Shown here one piece after another: positions 42,735 through 54,700 of a stretch of 64,000 bases of DNA. The DNA is from Chlamydomonas sphaeroides (taxonomy: Eukaryota > Chlorophyta > Chlorophyceae > Chlamydomonadales > Chlamydomonadaceae). The position numbers and the translations under genes were made by a program. The notes under the pieces are model-generated. The model had not been told where the DNA came from and made no database searches. It worked only from the letters and a program-made list of their open reading frames with translations. The stretch covers positions 5,507 to 69,506 of the forward strand of contig BDDC01000111.1 in assembly GCA_001662425.1 (NCBI GenBank). Direction: 5' to 3'. Position 1 is the first letter of the stretch. The number at the start of each line of letters is the position of its first letter.

Positions 42735-45700
42735 TCAGCGCCGCGGCGGGCTGCGCAGCGCGGGCCCCACGCCCGAGGGCATGAACAGCGGTCCGCCCGG
42801 CCCCTCCACCGGCCGACCCAGCGCCGTGTACGCGTACTCCCGACCGCCCGAGCCGGGGCCAACAGCCGGCGCAGCGCGCTCCACCTGCATCCACACCTCG
42901 TCCCCGCCCTGTGGCCCGTACGCCCCGCCGTAATCGCCACCGCGGGACTCCGCCGGCGGGTGCTGGCCCGGGTACGCCGGCCCTGTGGCCACGGGCCACG
43001 CGCCAGCGGCGCCTGCAGCGCCGTCGGTGCTGGGCCTGCGGCTGCCACCGGCCGAGCTGCCCGCGGCCTGCTGGATGAGCGCCATGTCGTTCAGCATGGT
43101 CAGGTAGGGCGTGCGGTAGCGGCTGGCGGGCAGCTGCGGCCCCTCGCCGGCTCCGGCGCCGGGCGGCGGGCGCTCGCGTTGCGGCGCGCTGCCGCGGCCC
43201 GCGCCACCTGCGCCTGCGGCCCGGTGCTCGCTGGGCGCGGGGCTGTGGCGGCCGGTGGCGGCGGCCACGGAGCCGGGCGAGCCGGGCCGGGCCGCGGTCG
43301 CGCCGGGCGGGTACCAGGGCACAAGGCCGCCGTGCGGCGAGCCCGCCGAGCCCGGCGCGTGGCCGGAGCGGCCACTGGGCGACGGCGAGTGCGAATGGCG
43401 GCGGCCGTGGCCCACGCCGCCCATGCCGGGGCTGACGCTGCCGTGGCCGCTGTAGTGGGCACCCTGGTCGTAGCCGAAGCCAAAGCCGCCGCCGTCGTCG
43501 CCGGCGTCGCGGTCGGGGCCGCCACCGTGGGCCGTGGGCGTGTGGTAGCCGGCGCCCGCCTCGTCCTCCTGCTGGCGGCCAGGCTGCTGCAAGCCCTGCG
43601 GCGCCGGTGCACGCAGCATGGGCAGCAGCTCCTCGGCGCCCAGCGACGCGCCGGTGCGCGGCAGCTCGGCGGGCTCGGCGCGCGACTCAAGGTCAAAGCA
43701 TCGCAGGCGGGAGGTGGCCTCGCCCTCGTCGTCGTCCTCGTGCCGGCCGCCGGCGAGGCCGCGGCCGTAGCTAATGCCCACCGACTGGCTGGCGGTGGGC
43801 GGCTGCAGCCCTGCGGCCTGCGCCTCCTGCCGCAGGGTGCTGGCGGAGGGGTAGGCCAGCTGCGGCGCGGCCTGGCCGGGCTGCTGGTACGGCGGGTGCG
43901 GCGGCGGATGCGGCGCGAAGGCCGGCTGCTGCTGCTGAGGGCCCCTGTCCCGCTGGGGCTGCTGGTGCTGCTGCTGAGGCAGGTGCTGCGGCGAGGGCGG
44001 GCCGCCCGCGTCCGCGTCCACGTGCACGGTGATGGTGCGGTGGTCGGCGGCCGGCTGCTGGCCCTTGGCCGCCTCGATGGCGGCCATGACGGCCGCGATG
44101 CGGGCATGGTGCGACGTTAGCTTGACGGTCAGCAACTGCAGCTCGGCGGCCTCGGCCCGGGTCAGGGCACCTGCGGGGGCAGGCGTCAGGTAACCAGCGG
44201 TTGGTGAGTTCCCAGCGGAACGCGCTGCCATGCTTGTAGGAGGCGGAACGTAGATGCCCCTTGCGCGGATTTGCACAGAAGGCAGGCTGTCGGCTGTCCC
44301 CGCCGCCTCACCTCCCGCCTCCTTGCGTGTCCGCAGCTCATTGACTCGGGCGGTGTCCTGCACGATCTCCGCGCGCAGCCGCGATACCTCCTCGCCCAGC
44401 CGCGCCGGCGCGGGGCTGGCAGGCCGCCACCGACCCACGGCCTGCTGCTGCCCACCAGCGGCCTTGCCAGCGGCAACCATACCGGGGCGCGGCTCCAGCG
44501 ACGCGGCACGTGAACGCGCCGCCTGGGCCGCGGCCGGCTCGGCGCCACCGGCGGAGCGGCCGGTAGCCTGCCTGGCTGGCAGCGGCCTCGGCACCGGCGC
44601 ATGCTGCTGCGGCTGTTTGCGGAGAATGAGACGTGGCTGGCTGTAGACTGGGCCCGAGGCGTCATCCAGGATGCTGCCGCCGTGGCCGGCGCCGGGCGCG
44701 CGGCCGGCAGCCGTGAGCGGCGCTGCGCGGCCGGCAGAGGGCTGGCGGCGCTCCACGGAGCGGCCGCGCTCGCGGGACACGCCCGCGGAGCGGCGGCCAG
44801 TGGTGTGCAGAGCCTCGACCTGGGGGCATCCGCGAGCAGGTGGCAGCAATCGACGAGAGTTCAGGGCGGATCGGGCTGGCCATTAAACCACGAAACTTTG
44901 GTACCAAGGCTGGAGACAGCGGGGAGCGCTGGTCAACGCCCCGGACCCTCCTCGGCCGCCTGCCCGACGCGCCCTTCCCAAACGCGGCCGCCGCCCCGGC
45001 CCTCACCTCGTCCTGCAGCAGCACGGTGCCCTGCTCCGCCACCCTCAGCCCGCGGCTCTGGCTGCGCAATTGCGCCACCAAGTCGTCCAGAGCCAGCTGC
45101 AGCCGCGCGGCCTCGGCGGCGCTGGACGCCGCGGCCTCGCGCAGCTCCTGCATCTCGGCCTGCGAGGGGCGGGTCACGGGGGGCCAGGGCTGAGGGGCCA
45201 GGGCCCTGTAACGACGGCGACAAGCGGAGCCCCTGAATTGGAAGTAGCGATGACAGGCGCAGGTGCGAGCCGGGCGGTGCTATGGGCGGCCCGCACCTCG
45301 TGGGCCTCTGCCGCCACGCCAGCCCGGGCCAGCGCATCCCTGGCCGCCGCCAACTCCGCCTGGAGCTGCTGCACATGCGCCTCCAGCTGGGCACTGCGAC
45401 ACGAAAGGAGGCACACCCAGGGAGGGTGCAGGGACGCAGGTCAGGGAAGGCTGGCGGCAGGAATGACTCCGAAGAGGGCACCATCGGGTGCGACAGAACG
45501 CGGAGCCTCTCCCTGCTGCCCAGGGGCTGGGGCCCGGCTTACTTGCGCTGACGCTCCTTGGCCAGCTCCTGCTCGGCCGCCTGCTGGCGCTTCTCCAGGC
45601 TGGTCGCCAGGTCCTGAGACGCAGCCAGTCCCGCCTGCATGCCAGCGCAGGGCAGGGCAGGGCAGGGAGGGCGAGGCAGCGAGCGCTGAGCCCAGGCAGG

Positions 45701-48700
45701 CAGGCGAGAGCCCAACCAGCCGCAGCAAGGGGCAATGATGGCGAATCGGGCCCGTCCCCCCGCTCGCTTTCCCACACCTCGAGGCTGGCGATGCGGCTGG
45801 CCGCAACCGACTCTTGCCGGCCCCTGTCCTTGCGCAGCTCCGACAGGCCACGCTGCGCGTCCGCTTCCGCGGCGCGCGCCACGGCGGCCTGTGCGTCAAG
45901 GTAGGAGGCGCGCTGCTCGGCAGAGGACGCCGCGTCATTGGCGGCCTGCGCGGCACCAGGAGGGATCCCGACCGCTGGGCTTAGCCAGCAATTCATGCAA
46001 TGACGAGTTCCGTCGACGCAGGGCGGCTGCACGCATCGCGTGCCGTCGCTTTCTGGCCCCTACTTGGCCTGCCTGCACACATACCATGCTGCGCGGGGCG
46101 TGCTACTTCACCCTGAAAATGACCACAGACATCCCTCACCTGCATGCTGGCCTCCAGCGCCTCCGCCTGCGCCATTGCTGAGTCCTGCGCCTCACGCAAC
46201 GCGTTCTGCAGCTCGGCCAGCTCCGCCTGCGCGGGGACAAGGGCGGCGCACGGAACGGCGGACGAGCAATTGGCGCCGTCCTCTCTGATCCGGCCTATGC
46301 TGCTGTCCTGCCTCATGTCACTGCGGCAAGGCGCCTTCGTACAGCTGCCCCCCCGCACCTTGAGTGACGCCACTTCCGCCGCCGCCGACGCCTGCGCAGC
46401 CTGCTGGCCGCCGCGTGCCGAGTCCAGCTCCTCCCGCAGCCGCTGAATCTGCTGCCCCGAGGCCGACTGCGCATCCTGCGCAACGCGCATCTGCTCTTGG
46501 AGCTCCTGTTGTAGAGCATCATGCAGGCAGCACCACAAGCAGCATACATTAGCCGACTGCTCAACTGCCATCGGAGCAACTACAAAGTAGTTGAAGGATA
46601 GCGGTGCTCAGACTTGTCCAACACCTGGACCCGGCATGTCCAGCCCCAGCGCCCACCTTGACACGCTGATGACCGTGGGCCCGCTCGGCCTCCAGCGCCG
46701 CGCGTGTTGCCTCGAGCGCCGCCTCCAGGCCCGCGACCATGGCCTTGCCGTCCTTCTCACGGTCGCGGAGCTGCTGCTCCGCAGCCTCCAGCGCCCGGCG
46801 CGCCTCGCGCAGCTCCGCCTCCAGCTGCTGTGCGAGCTCGGCCTTTTCCGCGGACTGGCCGCGGGCGTGCGCGACCTTGGCCTGCAGGCAAGGGCCATTG
46901 AAGTCGACATTAGATGGGAACAGATGGGATCAGCGGATCCGCAGATGGGATCAGCGTATCCGTGGCACACCGGCAGCCACCGCACCTGCATCTCCCCCAC
47001 GCGGCTCTCGGTGACGGCCTGCTGCGACGCCAGCTCCTTGGTGGCGGCCGCCAGCTCCCGCCGCATCGCCGCCAGCTGCTCGTGCACCTCGCCCACCTGC
47101 AGGGCGGGGTTGCGCTCGTCATTACCACGCCGATGCACGCTACCCCAGCTCACCTGAGCCTGCATGATGAACTGTCCTTCTGCCCCAGCACAACTACCCC
47201 TGCCCACCTGCGCCTGCACGACGCCGTTGCTGGACTGTGTCGCCGCCAGCTCCGCCCTCAGCCCCGCCAGCTGGCCCTCCAGAGCGCCACGCGCCTCCGC
47301 GCCCGCGCGTCGCTCCGCCGCCAGCGCCGCCTCAGATCGTGCCAGCTGCTCCGGCAACGCCGCCAGCGACTCCAGCTGCTGCTTGGTGGAGCCGGCCGCC
47401 GCCTCCAGGCCCCGCACCTGCGCCTCCATGCCGCGGACCTGCGCCTCCAGGCCTGCCTTGGCCGCGGTTGCCGCGTCGCGCTCGGTCCGAATGGCCACCA
47501 GCTCCGACCGCAGCAGCGCCTGCTGTTGCGCCAGCGAGTCCCGCTCCGCCATGACCGCGGCCAGCTCGGACCGCACCGCAGCCGCCTGGTTGCGAGCCGC
47601 GTGCAGCTCGGAGCGCTCCGCCGCCAGGCGGGACTCGGCCGCAGTAGCCTGCTCCTGCGCCGACGCAGCCGACGCGTGCAGCTGATCGGCCCGCAGCGCA
47701 GCGCCGCGCGCCTGCGCCTCCAGCGCCGCGCGCGCGCTCGACAGGCCGGCGAGCTCGGAGCGCAGCGATTCGAGCTGCTGCAGGGCGGTGTCGCGGGCGG
47801 CGGCCGCGGCGGCAGCCTCGCTGCGCGCGCCGTCGAGCTGCGCCTGCAGCGCGCCGCGCACAGCATGCGAGGAGGCCTGCTCCGACGCCAGGCTGGACTC
47901 GGCGGCCAGCAGCTCCGAGCGCAGCTGCTCCGCCTGCTGCTCCAGCGCCGCGGCGCGCTCCTCAAGCGGCAGGAGGTGGCTCTCCAGCAGGGCCCGGTCG
48001 CCCTGCATGCTCGACAGCTGCCGCGCGCCCGCCTCTCGCTCAGCCCGCTCGATGGCCAGCTGCGCCTCCGCCGCCTCGCGCCTCGCGCCCGCCGCCGCTA
48101 TCGCGGCCTGCGCCGCCGCCAGCTCGCCGCGCAGGTGCCCGACATGCTCCTCGGCGCGCGCGCGAGCCGCGTCCGTGGCAGCGCGCTCCGCCGCCACGCG
48201 CGCCTCCGCGTCCGTCAGCTGCTGCCTGGCGGCGTCCAGCTGCTGCTGCAGCATCTCAGTCATCTGCTCCGCGCCGCGCGCCCGGCCGCCCGCCAGCGCG
48301 CGCTCGCCCGTGGCCTCGGCCAGCTCCGTGCGCGCGGCCGCCAGCTGCTGCAGCGCGGCGTTGCGCTCGGCCGACGCCGCGTCCAGCTCGCCGCGCACCG
48401 ACGACAGCTGCAGGTCCAGGCGCGCGCGCGCCACCTGCGCCTCGGCCCGCTCCGAGCCGAGGTGCGCCTCAGCGGCGTCCAGCCGCCGCTGCAGGTCCTC
48501 GGCATGGCGCGCCAGCTCGCTGGCCCGAGCGTCCAGGCCGCGCAGCAGCTCAGCCACGCGCGCGGCCTCGCTCGCGCCCGCCAGCTCCAGGTCGCGCTGC
48601 GCCACCGCGAGCGCGCGCTGCTGCCGCGCGCTGTGGTGCTGCGCGTCGGCGGCCGCTAGAGCCGCAGCGGCCGAGGCCTCGCCGCGGTCGTCCTCGATGG

Positions 48701-51700
48701 CAGCGAGCACGTCCCGCACGGCCGCCAGCTGCTGCAGCGCGCTATCGCGCTCCGCTGCTGCGCCGATGAGCTCGCCGCGGAGGGCCTCGACCTCGGCACG
48801 GGCCTCCGCAAGCTCCTGCTGAGCCGCACCGAGCTCGCCGTCTGCCTGCTGCAGCAGCTGCTCGGCCGCCAGCTGCTGCTCCCGCTGGGCCGCCTGCAGC
48901 TCCGCCAGCTGCTGCTCCGCGGCGGCGAGGTCCGCCTCTGCCTGGGCGAGCTTGGCCCCGGCTTCGTCGGCCTCTGCCCGCACGCCGGCGAGCTCGGCCG
49001 ACAGCGCGGCTTGCTGCCCAGCCGCCGCCTGCAGCTGTTGCTGCGCGCGATCGAGCTGCGCCGCTGCAGAGTCGCGGTCGGCCTGTGCCTCCATCAGCTG
49101 ACTGCGGGCTGCCTCCAGCTGCTGTGCTGCCGCCCCAAGCTCAGCCTGCGCCGCCGCCACCTTGCGCTGCACGTCGGCGAGCTGCTCAGAGAGAGCGTTG
49201 CGCTCCTCAGTCACCGCTGAAAGGACGGCCGCCGCCTCCTCGGCCGCCATCAAACCACCCTGCTGCGCCTCTGTCAGCTGCGCTGCGACGGTCAGGTACT
49301 CGGATCGAGCCTTCTCTAGCGCGTCGCCGTCATCCTTGATTCGCTGCTGCGCTTCCGCCAGCTGTGCCGCCACGCCCAGGTACTCGGACCGGGCGTTCCC
49401 CAGCGCATCGCCGTCATCCTTGACTCGCTGCTGCGCCTCCGCCAGCTGCTCTGCGACGGTCAGGTACTCGGCCCGCGACTTCTCCAGAGCGACCTTATCT
49501 TCACTGAGCCGCAAGCCAAAGGCGTCGCGCTCCTTGGCCGCGGTCTCCCGCTCCGTCTCCAGCTGCACACGCATCTCCGCCAGCTCGCCCTGCATCGCCT
49601 CCAGCTGCTGCAGTGCGCCGTCCCGCTCGCCGCGCGCCGCCGCCAGGTGCTGCGCCACGTCGTTGGTGCCGTCATGCGCTGCCTCCAGCAGCCGCAGCGC
49701 GTCATCCCTCTCCTGGCGCACCTCCGCCAGCTCGGCCTGCGCCGCCGCCAGCTCGCCGCGCAGCTGCTGGGCCTGCGCCTCGGCATCGGCGATGGCCTGC
49801 TGGAGCTGGTCCACCTCGGACTCCAACCGGCCAAGCTCCAGCTCTGCGGCTGCCTGGCGCGAGCGGGTCACTTCGGCGTCGCTATGCGCGGCGTCCAGAG
49901 CTTCATGCGCAGCGTCAAGCTCGGAGCGCGCGCAGGCGCTGGCCTCGGCGGCCTGCTGCTGCGCTGCCTCCAGCTGCTCGGCTAACTCGCGGGCCTGGGC
50001 CCCAAATTCAGCCTGCGGGGGTGTTGGGCGGATAGTAGGACGGTAGCACCTTGCTGGCATAGCACCAAGCGCAGCCTGCAGCTCTAGCCTCGCGGTGTCA
50101 CCTCTGGCCAACCACTGATGCCGGCACCGCTGCAGGTGCCTGGCCAACCTCAGCCCCTTGATCGCACCTGCCGATATGCCTCCCGCTCCCGCAGCTCCTC
50201 CAGCTCCCGCGCCAGGGCGGCGCCACTCTGCGCCAGCCGCTCGCCCTCGGTCTCTTTGTCCGCCAGCCGCTGCTCCACCGCGGCAACTTGCTCGGCAGCT
50301 GCCGTCAGCAGCCCTTGCAGCCGCTCAACCTCCGCCTCGCGTTGACCAGCCGCCTTCCTGGCCGCGGCCAGCTGCTGCGCCAGGCCTGCAGCCTCAGCGG
50401 CCCTGGCGTCGGCCTCCTGCTGCGCCCCGGCCACGCGCTGCATCATGGAGGCGCGCATCTCTGCTAGAGCACCGGCCACGCCGCCGCCGGTGCCTGCGGC
50501 GGCTGCACCAGCCATTGGTAGGGCCCTGCAGGTGGCGAACGCAGGCAAAGTCAAAGTAAGGGCCAGATACAGGCAGCAGCGAGTCCACACCTAGTACAGC
50601 TGAAAGGACAAGGCAACAGTTCCCTGGTAAAACCCTTGACACATCTCGTGCCACTGCGCACCTGCTGGTCTGCACCACCACTGTGGCGCCACTGTCCACG
50701 TCCGCCTCGTCCAGCAGGCGCGTCACCGCAGCCACCTGCTCCCTCAGAGCGCCCGCCTCCTCCAGCGCCAAGTCGCGGTCACCCTCGGCGGCGCGCAGCT
50801 GCGTCTGCAGGCCCTCTAGCCGCTCCTCCGCGGCTGCCAGCTCGGACACCGCGCGCTGCCGCGCCTCCATGGCGCTGGCCTGCTCCTCGGCTAGCTCCGC
50901 CTCCAGGCCCGACAGCCGGCTGGCCAGCTCCACCGCCTCGGCGGCAACCTTGCCGGCGTGCGCCTCAAGCTCCGCCAGCTGCTGCCGCGCTTCGCGGAGC
51001 TCGGCCTCAAGCCGCTCGGCCTCGGAAGTGGCCGCCGCTGCCTCCTCCTCCGCAGCGCCCAGCCTCTCAACCAGCCGCTCCGTTTCGGACCGCAGAGACG
51101 CCTCGGCCATCTCTAGCCGCTCCTCCTGCTCCGTAGCACGAGCCGCCAGCTCCTGCAGCTCCGCCTGCGACCGGCCGAGCTCCTGCTCCAGCACCTCGGC
51201 CGCGGCAGCACGCTCCTCCAGCTGGCGCTGCAGCTGCTCAATCTGCTCCGCTGCCTGGGCCGCCTGCCGCTCGGCCTCGGCACGCGCCTCGGCCAGCGTG
51301 CTGGCCTCTGCGCGGGAGGCCGCCAGCTCCTCTCCCAGGCGGTCCACGCCCGCGGTGGCGTCCTTGAGCTGCTCCGCCAGAGAGGCCTTATCGGCGTCGG
51401 CCTGGCGTAGCTCGGTGTCGAGTGCCTCGCGAGACGCAGCCGCCAGCTCAAGCTCGCCGACCAGCGCCTCACGCGCGGCCTTAGCCTCAGCAAGCTGGAC
51501 CTCCAGCCGGCTCCGAGCCGCCGTCGCATCCTCCAGCCTGTCCTGCAGCGCCTGCACCTCGGCCTGCGCTTGCGCCAGCTGCGACTCCAGCTCATCAACG
51601 GCGGCACGGGTGGCCGCCAGCTCGGCCTCCGCCTCCTCGCGCGCGTCCTCGGCAGAGCGCACCTGCTCCTCCAGCGCCTCGGTCGCGGCCTCGGCGGCGG

Positions 51701-54700
51701 CCAGCTGCGGCATGAGCGCCGACGTGGCGGCCTCGACCAGCTGCTCGCGCTCGGCCAGGACCTGCTCCAGCTCCAGCTCCAGCCGGACGCTCTCGCTGGA
51801 GACCTTAGTCAGCTGCTGCTTGAGCTCGCCCACCTGCCGCTCCAGCGCCGCCACGGCCTCGGCCTTCTCCGCCAGCTGCTTCTCCATGCCCGCCTTGGCG
51901 TCGGCGAGCTGCTTCTCCAGCTCGGCCTGGGCGTCTTGGGTTTCGCCGAGCTGATCCAGCAGAGCATCGCGCTGCGTCTGCAGGGTCTCCAGCTTGCTGT
52001 CTGACGCCGCGGCGCCGCTTTGCGCCTCGGCCAGCTGCACGGCGAGGTCGGCCTTGGCGGCCTCGGCCTCCGCCAGCTGCTGCTCCAGCGCCGCGGCCTT
52101 GCGCGACGCGGCGGCGCGCTCCATCTGCAGCTCAGGCACCGCCTCGTCGTAGTCCGACAGGCGCGCACTGACCGTCAGCAGCTCGGCCTCGGCGCTGCGC
52201 TTGGCGTCCGCCAGCTCTGCCAGCTCCTGCTCGGCGGCCTCCTTCTCCGCCGCAGCGGCAGCCAGCTGCATCTCCAGCGCCTCGCGCTGGCGCTCCGCTT
52301 CGGCCTTGGCGGCAGCGGCATCGGACAACTGCTGGTCCTGGTCGCTGTTGGTGTAGGTGAGGTCCGCCACTGAGGCCTCCAGGTCCGCGACCGACGCCTC
52401 CAGCCGCGTGATGACCTCGCTGGCCGCGGCGTTGGCAGCACTCAGCTCCTCCAGCTCGCGCTTCTGCGCAGCACTCGTCTCCGTCAGCTCCTCTAGCTCG
52501 CGCTTCTGCGCGGCGTTGACCTCCGTTAGCTCAGCCATCTCACGTTGCTGCGCGGTGCTGCCCTGCGCCAGCTCAGTCAGTTCGCGCTGCTGCGCGGCGC
52601 TCGCCTCAGCCAGCGCTGCCATCTCGTGCTCCTGAGCGGCTTTCGCCTCGGCCAACGCTGTCAGCTCACTGCGCTGCGCCTCACCGGCCTGCTCCGTCTC
52701 AGCCAGCGCCGCGCGGGTAGCGGCATGCTCGGCCTGCAGCTGTGCGTGCCGCTGGGACAGCTCCGTGAGCCGCTGCTGGGCCTCCCCATGAGCAAGCGAG
52801 AGCTCGTCCAGGGACTGCGCTAGGGCCGCAGCGCGAGCCGCGGCCGCTGACTGCCGCTCGTCCGCCTCGCCCATGGCTGCCTGCAGCGCCGACACTTGCT
52901 GCGCCAGGACCATGCGGGAGGTAGCCGCAGCGGCCAATTCCTGGTCTGCGTCTGCCTTGGCCGCCAACACGGCCGCGAGCTGCTCCTGCAGCGACGACCA
53001 GCCAGCGCCGGCGTCGCCGCCCGCAGAGCGTGAGGCGGAGGCGTCAGCGCCGTCACCGGGTGGCAGTGCTCGCGAGCGCGGCAGGCTGCTGACTGGGAAG
53101 GCGCGCTGCAGCTCGTCCTGCGAGTGGGGTCGTCAGGGGAAGGGGCCAATCAAGCTCGTGTCCCATTCAAGCTGCAAAGCGACTAGGCTGTGCGCACTCA
53201 GCAGGGGCCGTGCGATAGCCGCGGAGGGCGTTCCATGACCTGCCGCACTGTTGTGCACTCAAACACACCTCAAGGGCGGTGTGCGCGCTGCGGGCACGCG
53301 CCAGGTTGCTCTCAGTCTCGGCCAGCTGCGACTCAAGCTCCTCGACACGGCTGGCGTGCTGCGCTGCGTCGCTTGACGCCTCGGCCGAGCGGGCCTTCTC
53401 GGTCTGCAGCACGACCACAGCGCTTGTCAGGGCGCAGGCAGGCTCCGGCAATACAGCCAAGCCTCCCGGCCGCCTGGGCCCTGCCAATACCCATGCCCGC
53501 ACACGGAACCAGCGAGTGCCATTGCAGGTAAGCACCCCCTGCCTCGGCAGAGCCCCACCTGCAGGCCGGCCTCCAGCTCCAGCACGCGGCCGCGGGCCTC
53601 CTCCAGCTGTGCCGCCAGCGCGTCACGCGAGTCCGCCGCCTCCTCCAGCTGCGACTGAAGCTGCTGCACCTCCGCCCGCAGCTGCTCGTGCCGCGACCGC
53701 AGGTCCGCATGCGCGGCCTCGGCCTCCTCAAGCTGCTGACGCAGCTGCTCCTCCCGCGCCTGCACCTCCGCCAGCTGTACCTCCAGCAGCCCCTTGGCCT
53801 CCGCCAGATGCGCCGCGTCGGCCTCGGCCGCAGCCCGGCCTTCCTCCGCAGCGTCCGCGCGCTGCGCGTGCTCCTGCAGCCGCTCCTGCAGGCTGCGGTG
53901 CTGGTCATCGGTGCTGCGCTCCAGGTCGCTCCTGGCGGCCTCAGCATCGGCTACGCTGCGCGTCAGCTCGGCGGCCGCGGTCTCCGCCTCCTGCAGGCGC
54001 TGCCGCAGGGCCTCAAGCTCCGCTGCCGAGGCATCCAGCTGCTCCTGCAGCGCGAGGGCCTCGGCGCGGCGGGACGCTAGGTAACTCTCGACCGCCTGGG
54101 CCACGTCGGGCACGGGCCCGATTGCGCCCTCGGGCAGCGCGCGCACGTCCTCGCCCTCGACCGAAGCCTCCGACTGCTGCACAGATGCCACGCTGTCGAA
54201 CCCGACCCGAGTCGGTGATAGCAGGCGCAGCCCCTCCGATGGCGCGGACGCCAGCGCGCCGCCCAGGCTGGAAAGGCTACCAGAGCGGTTAAAGCCGGAC
54301 TGCCCCGCAGCGGCGTCGCCGCCCTGAGCCGCTGCCACCGTGGCCGCGGCGGCGAAGGGGCCGCCGGGACTCGCCTCGCCCGCGGCTGAGACTCGAGGTG
54401 AAACCAGGTCTCGGCCGTCGGACGAGAAGCGCAGGCCAAGCTTGCCAGAAGGCGAGATGGGCGCTGCGCCGACCATGTGCGCAGCAGCCGCAGCGGACTT
54501 GGCGGCGCCGGCCAGCTGCGACTCCTTGAAGTCCAGCGGCCGGGTCCAGGCGCCCTTGTCGCCCTTGTCGCTGCGGCGGTGGCTGCTGCCGGGGGACTTG
54601 GCCTGGCCTGGCAAGCCAGCGGACGCTGCCCCTGGCTGCATCAGCGACGAGGCGCTACCGGTACGAGAGGTGCCGGTCGGCGAGGCACCTTCAGCGCCGC

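Noticed and set aside
46914..50046. Long plus-strand open frames (46914-48659, 47788-48822, 49162-50046) opposite the coiled-coil gene
   Set aside because: They are antisense shadows. GC-rich Ala/Glu/Gln/Leu codons read backwards as Ser/Ala/Arg/Cys-rich text with no domain, and the minus strand has consistent heptads and splice sites.
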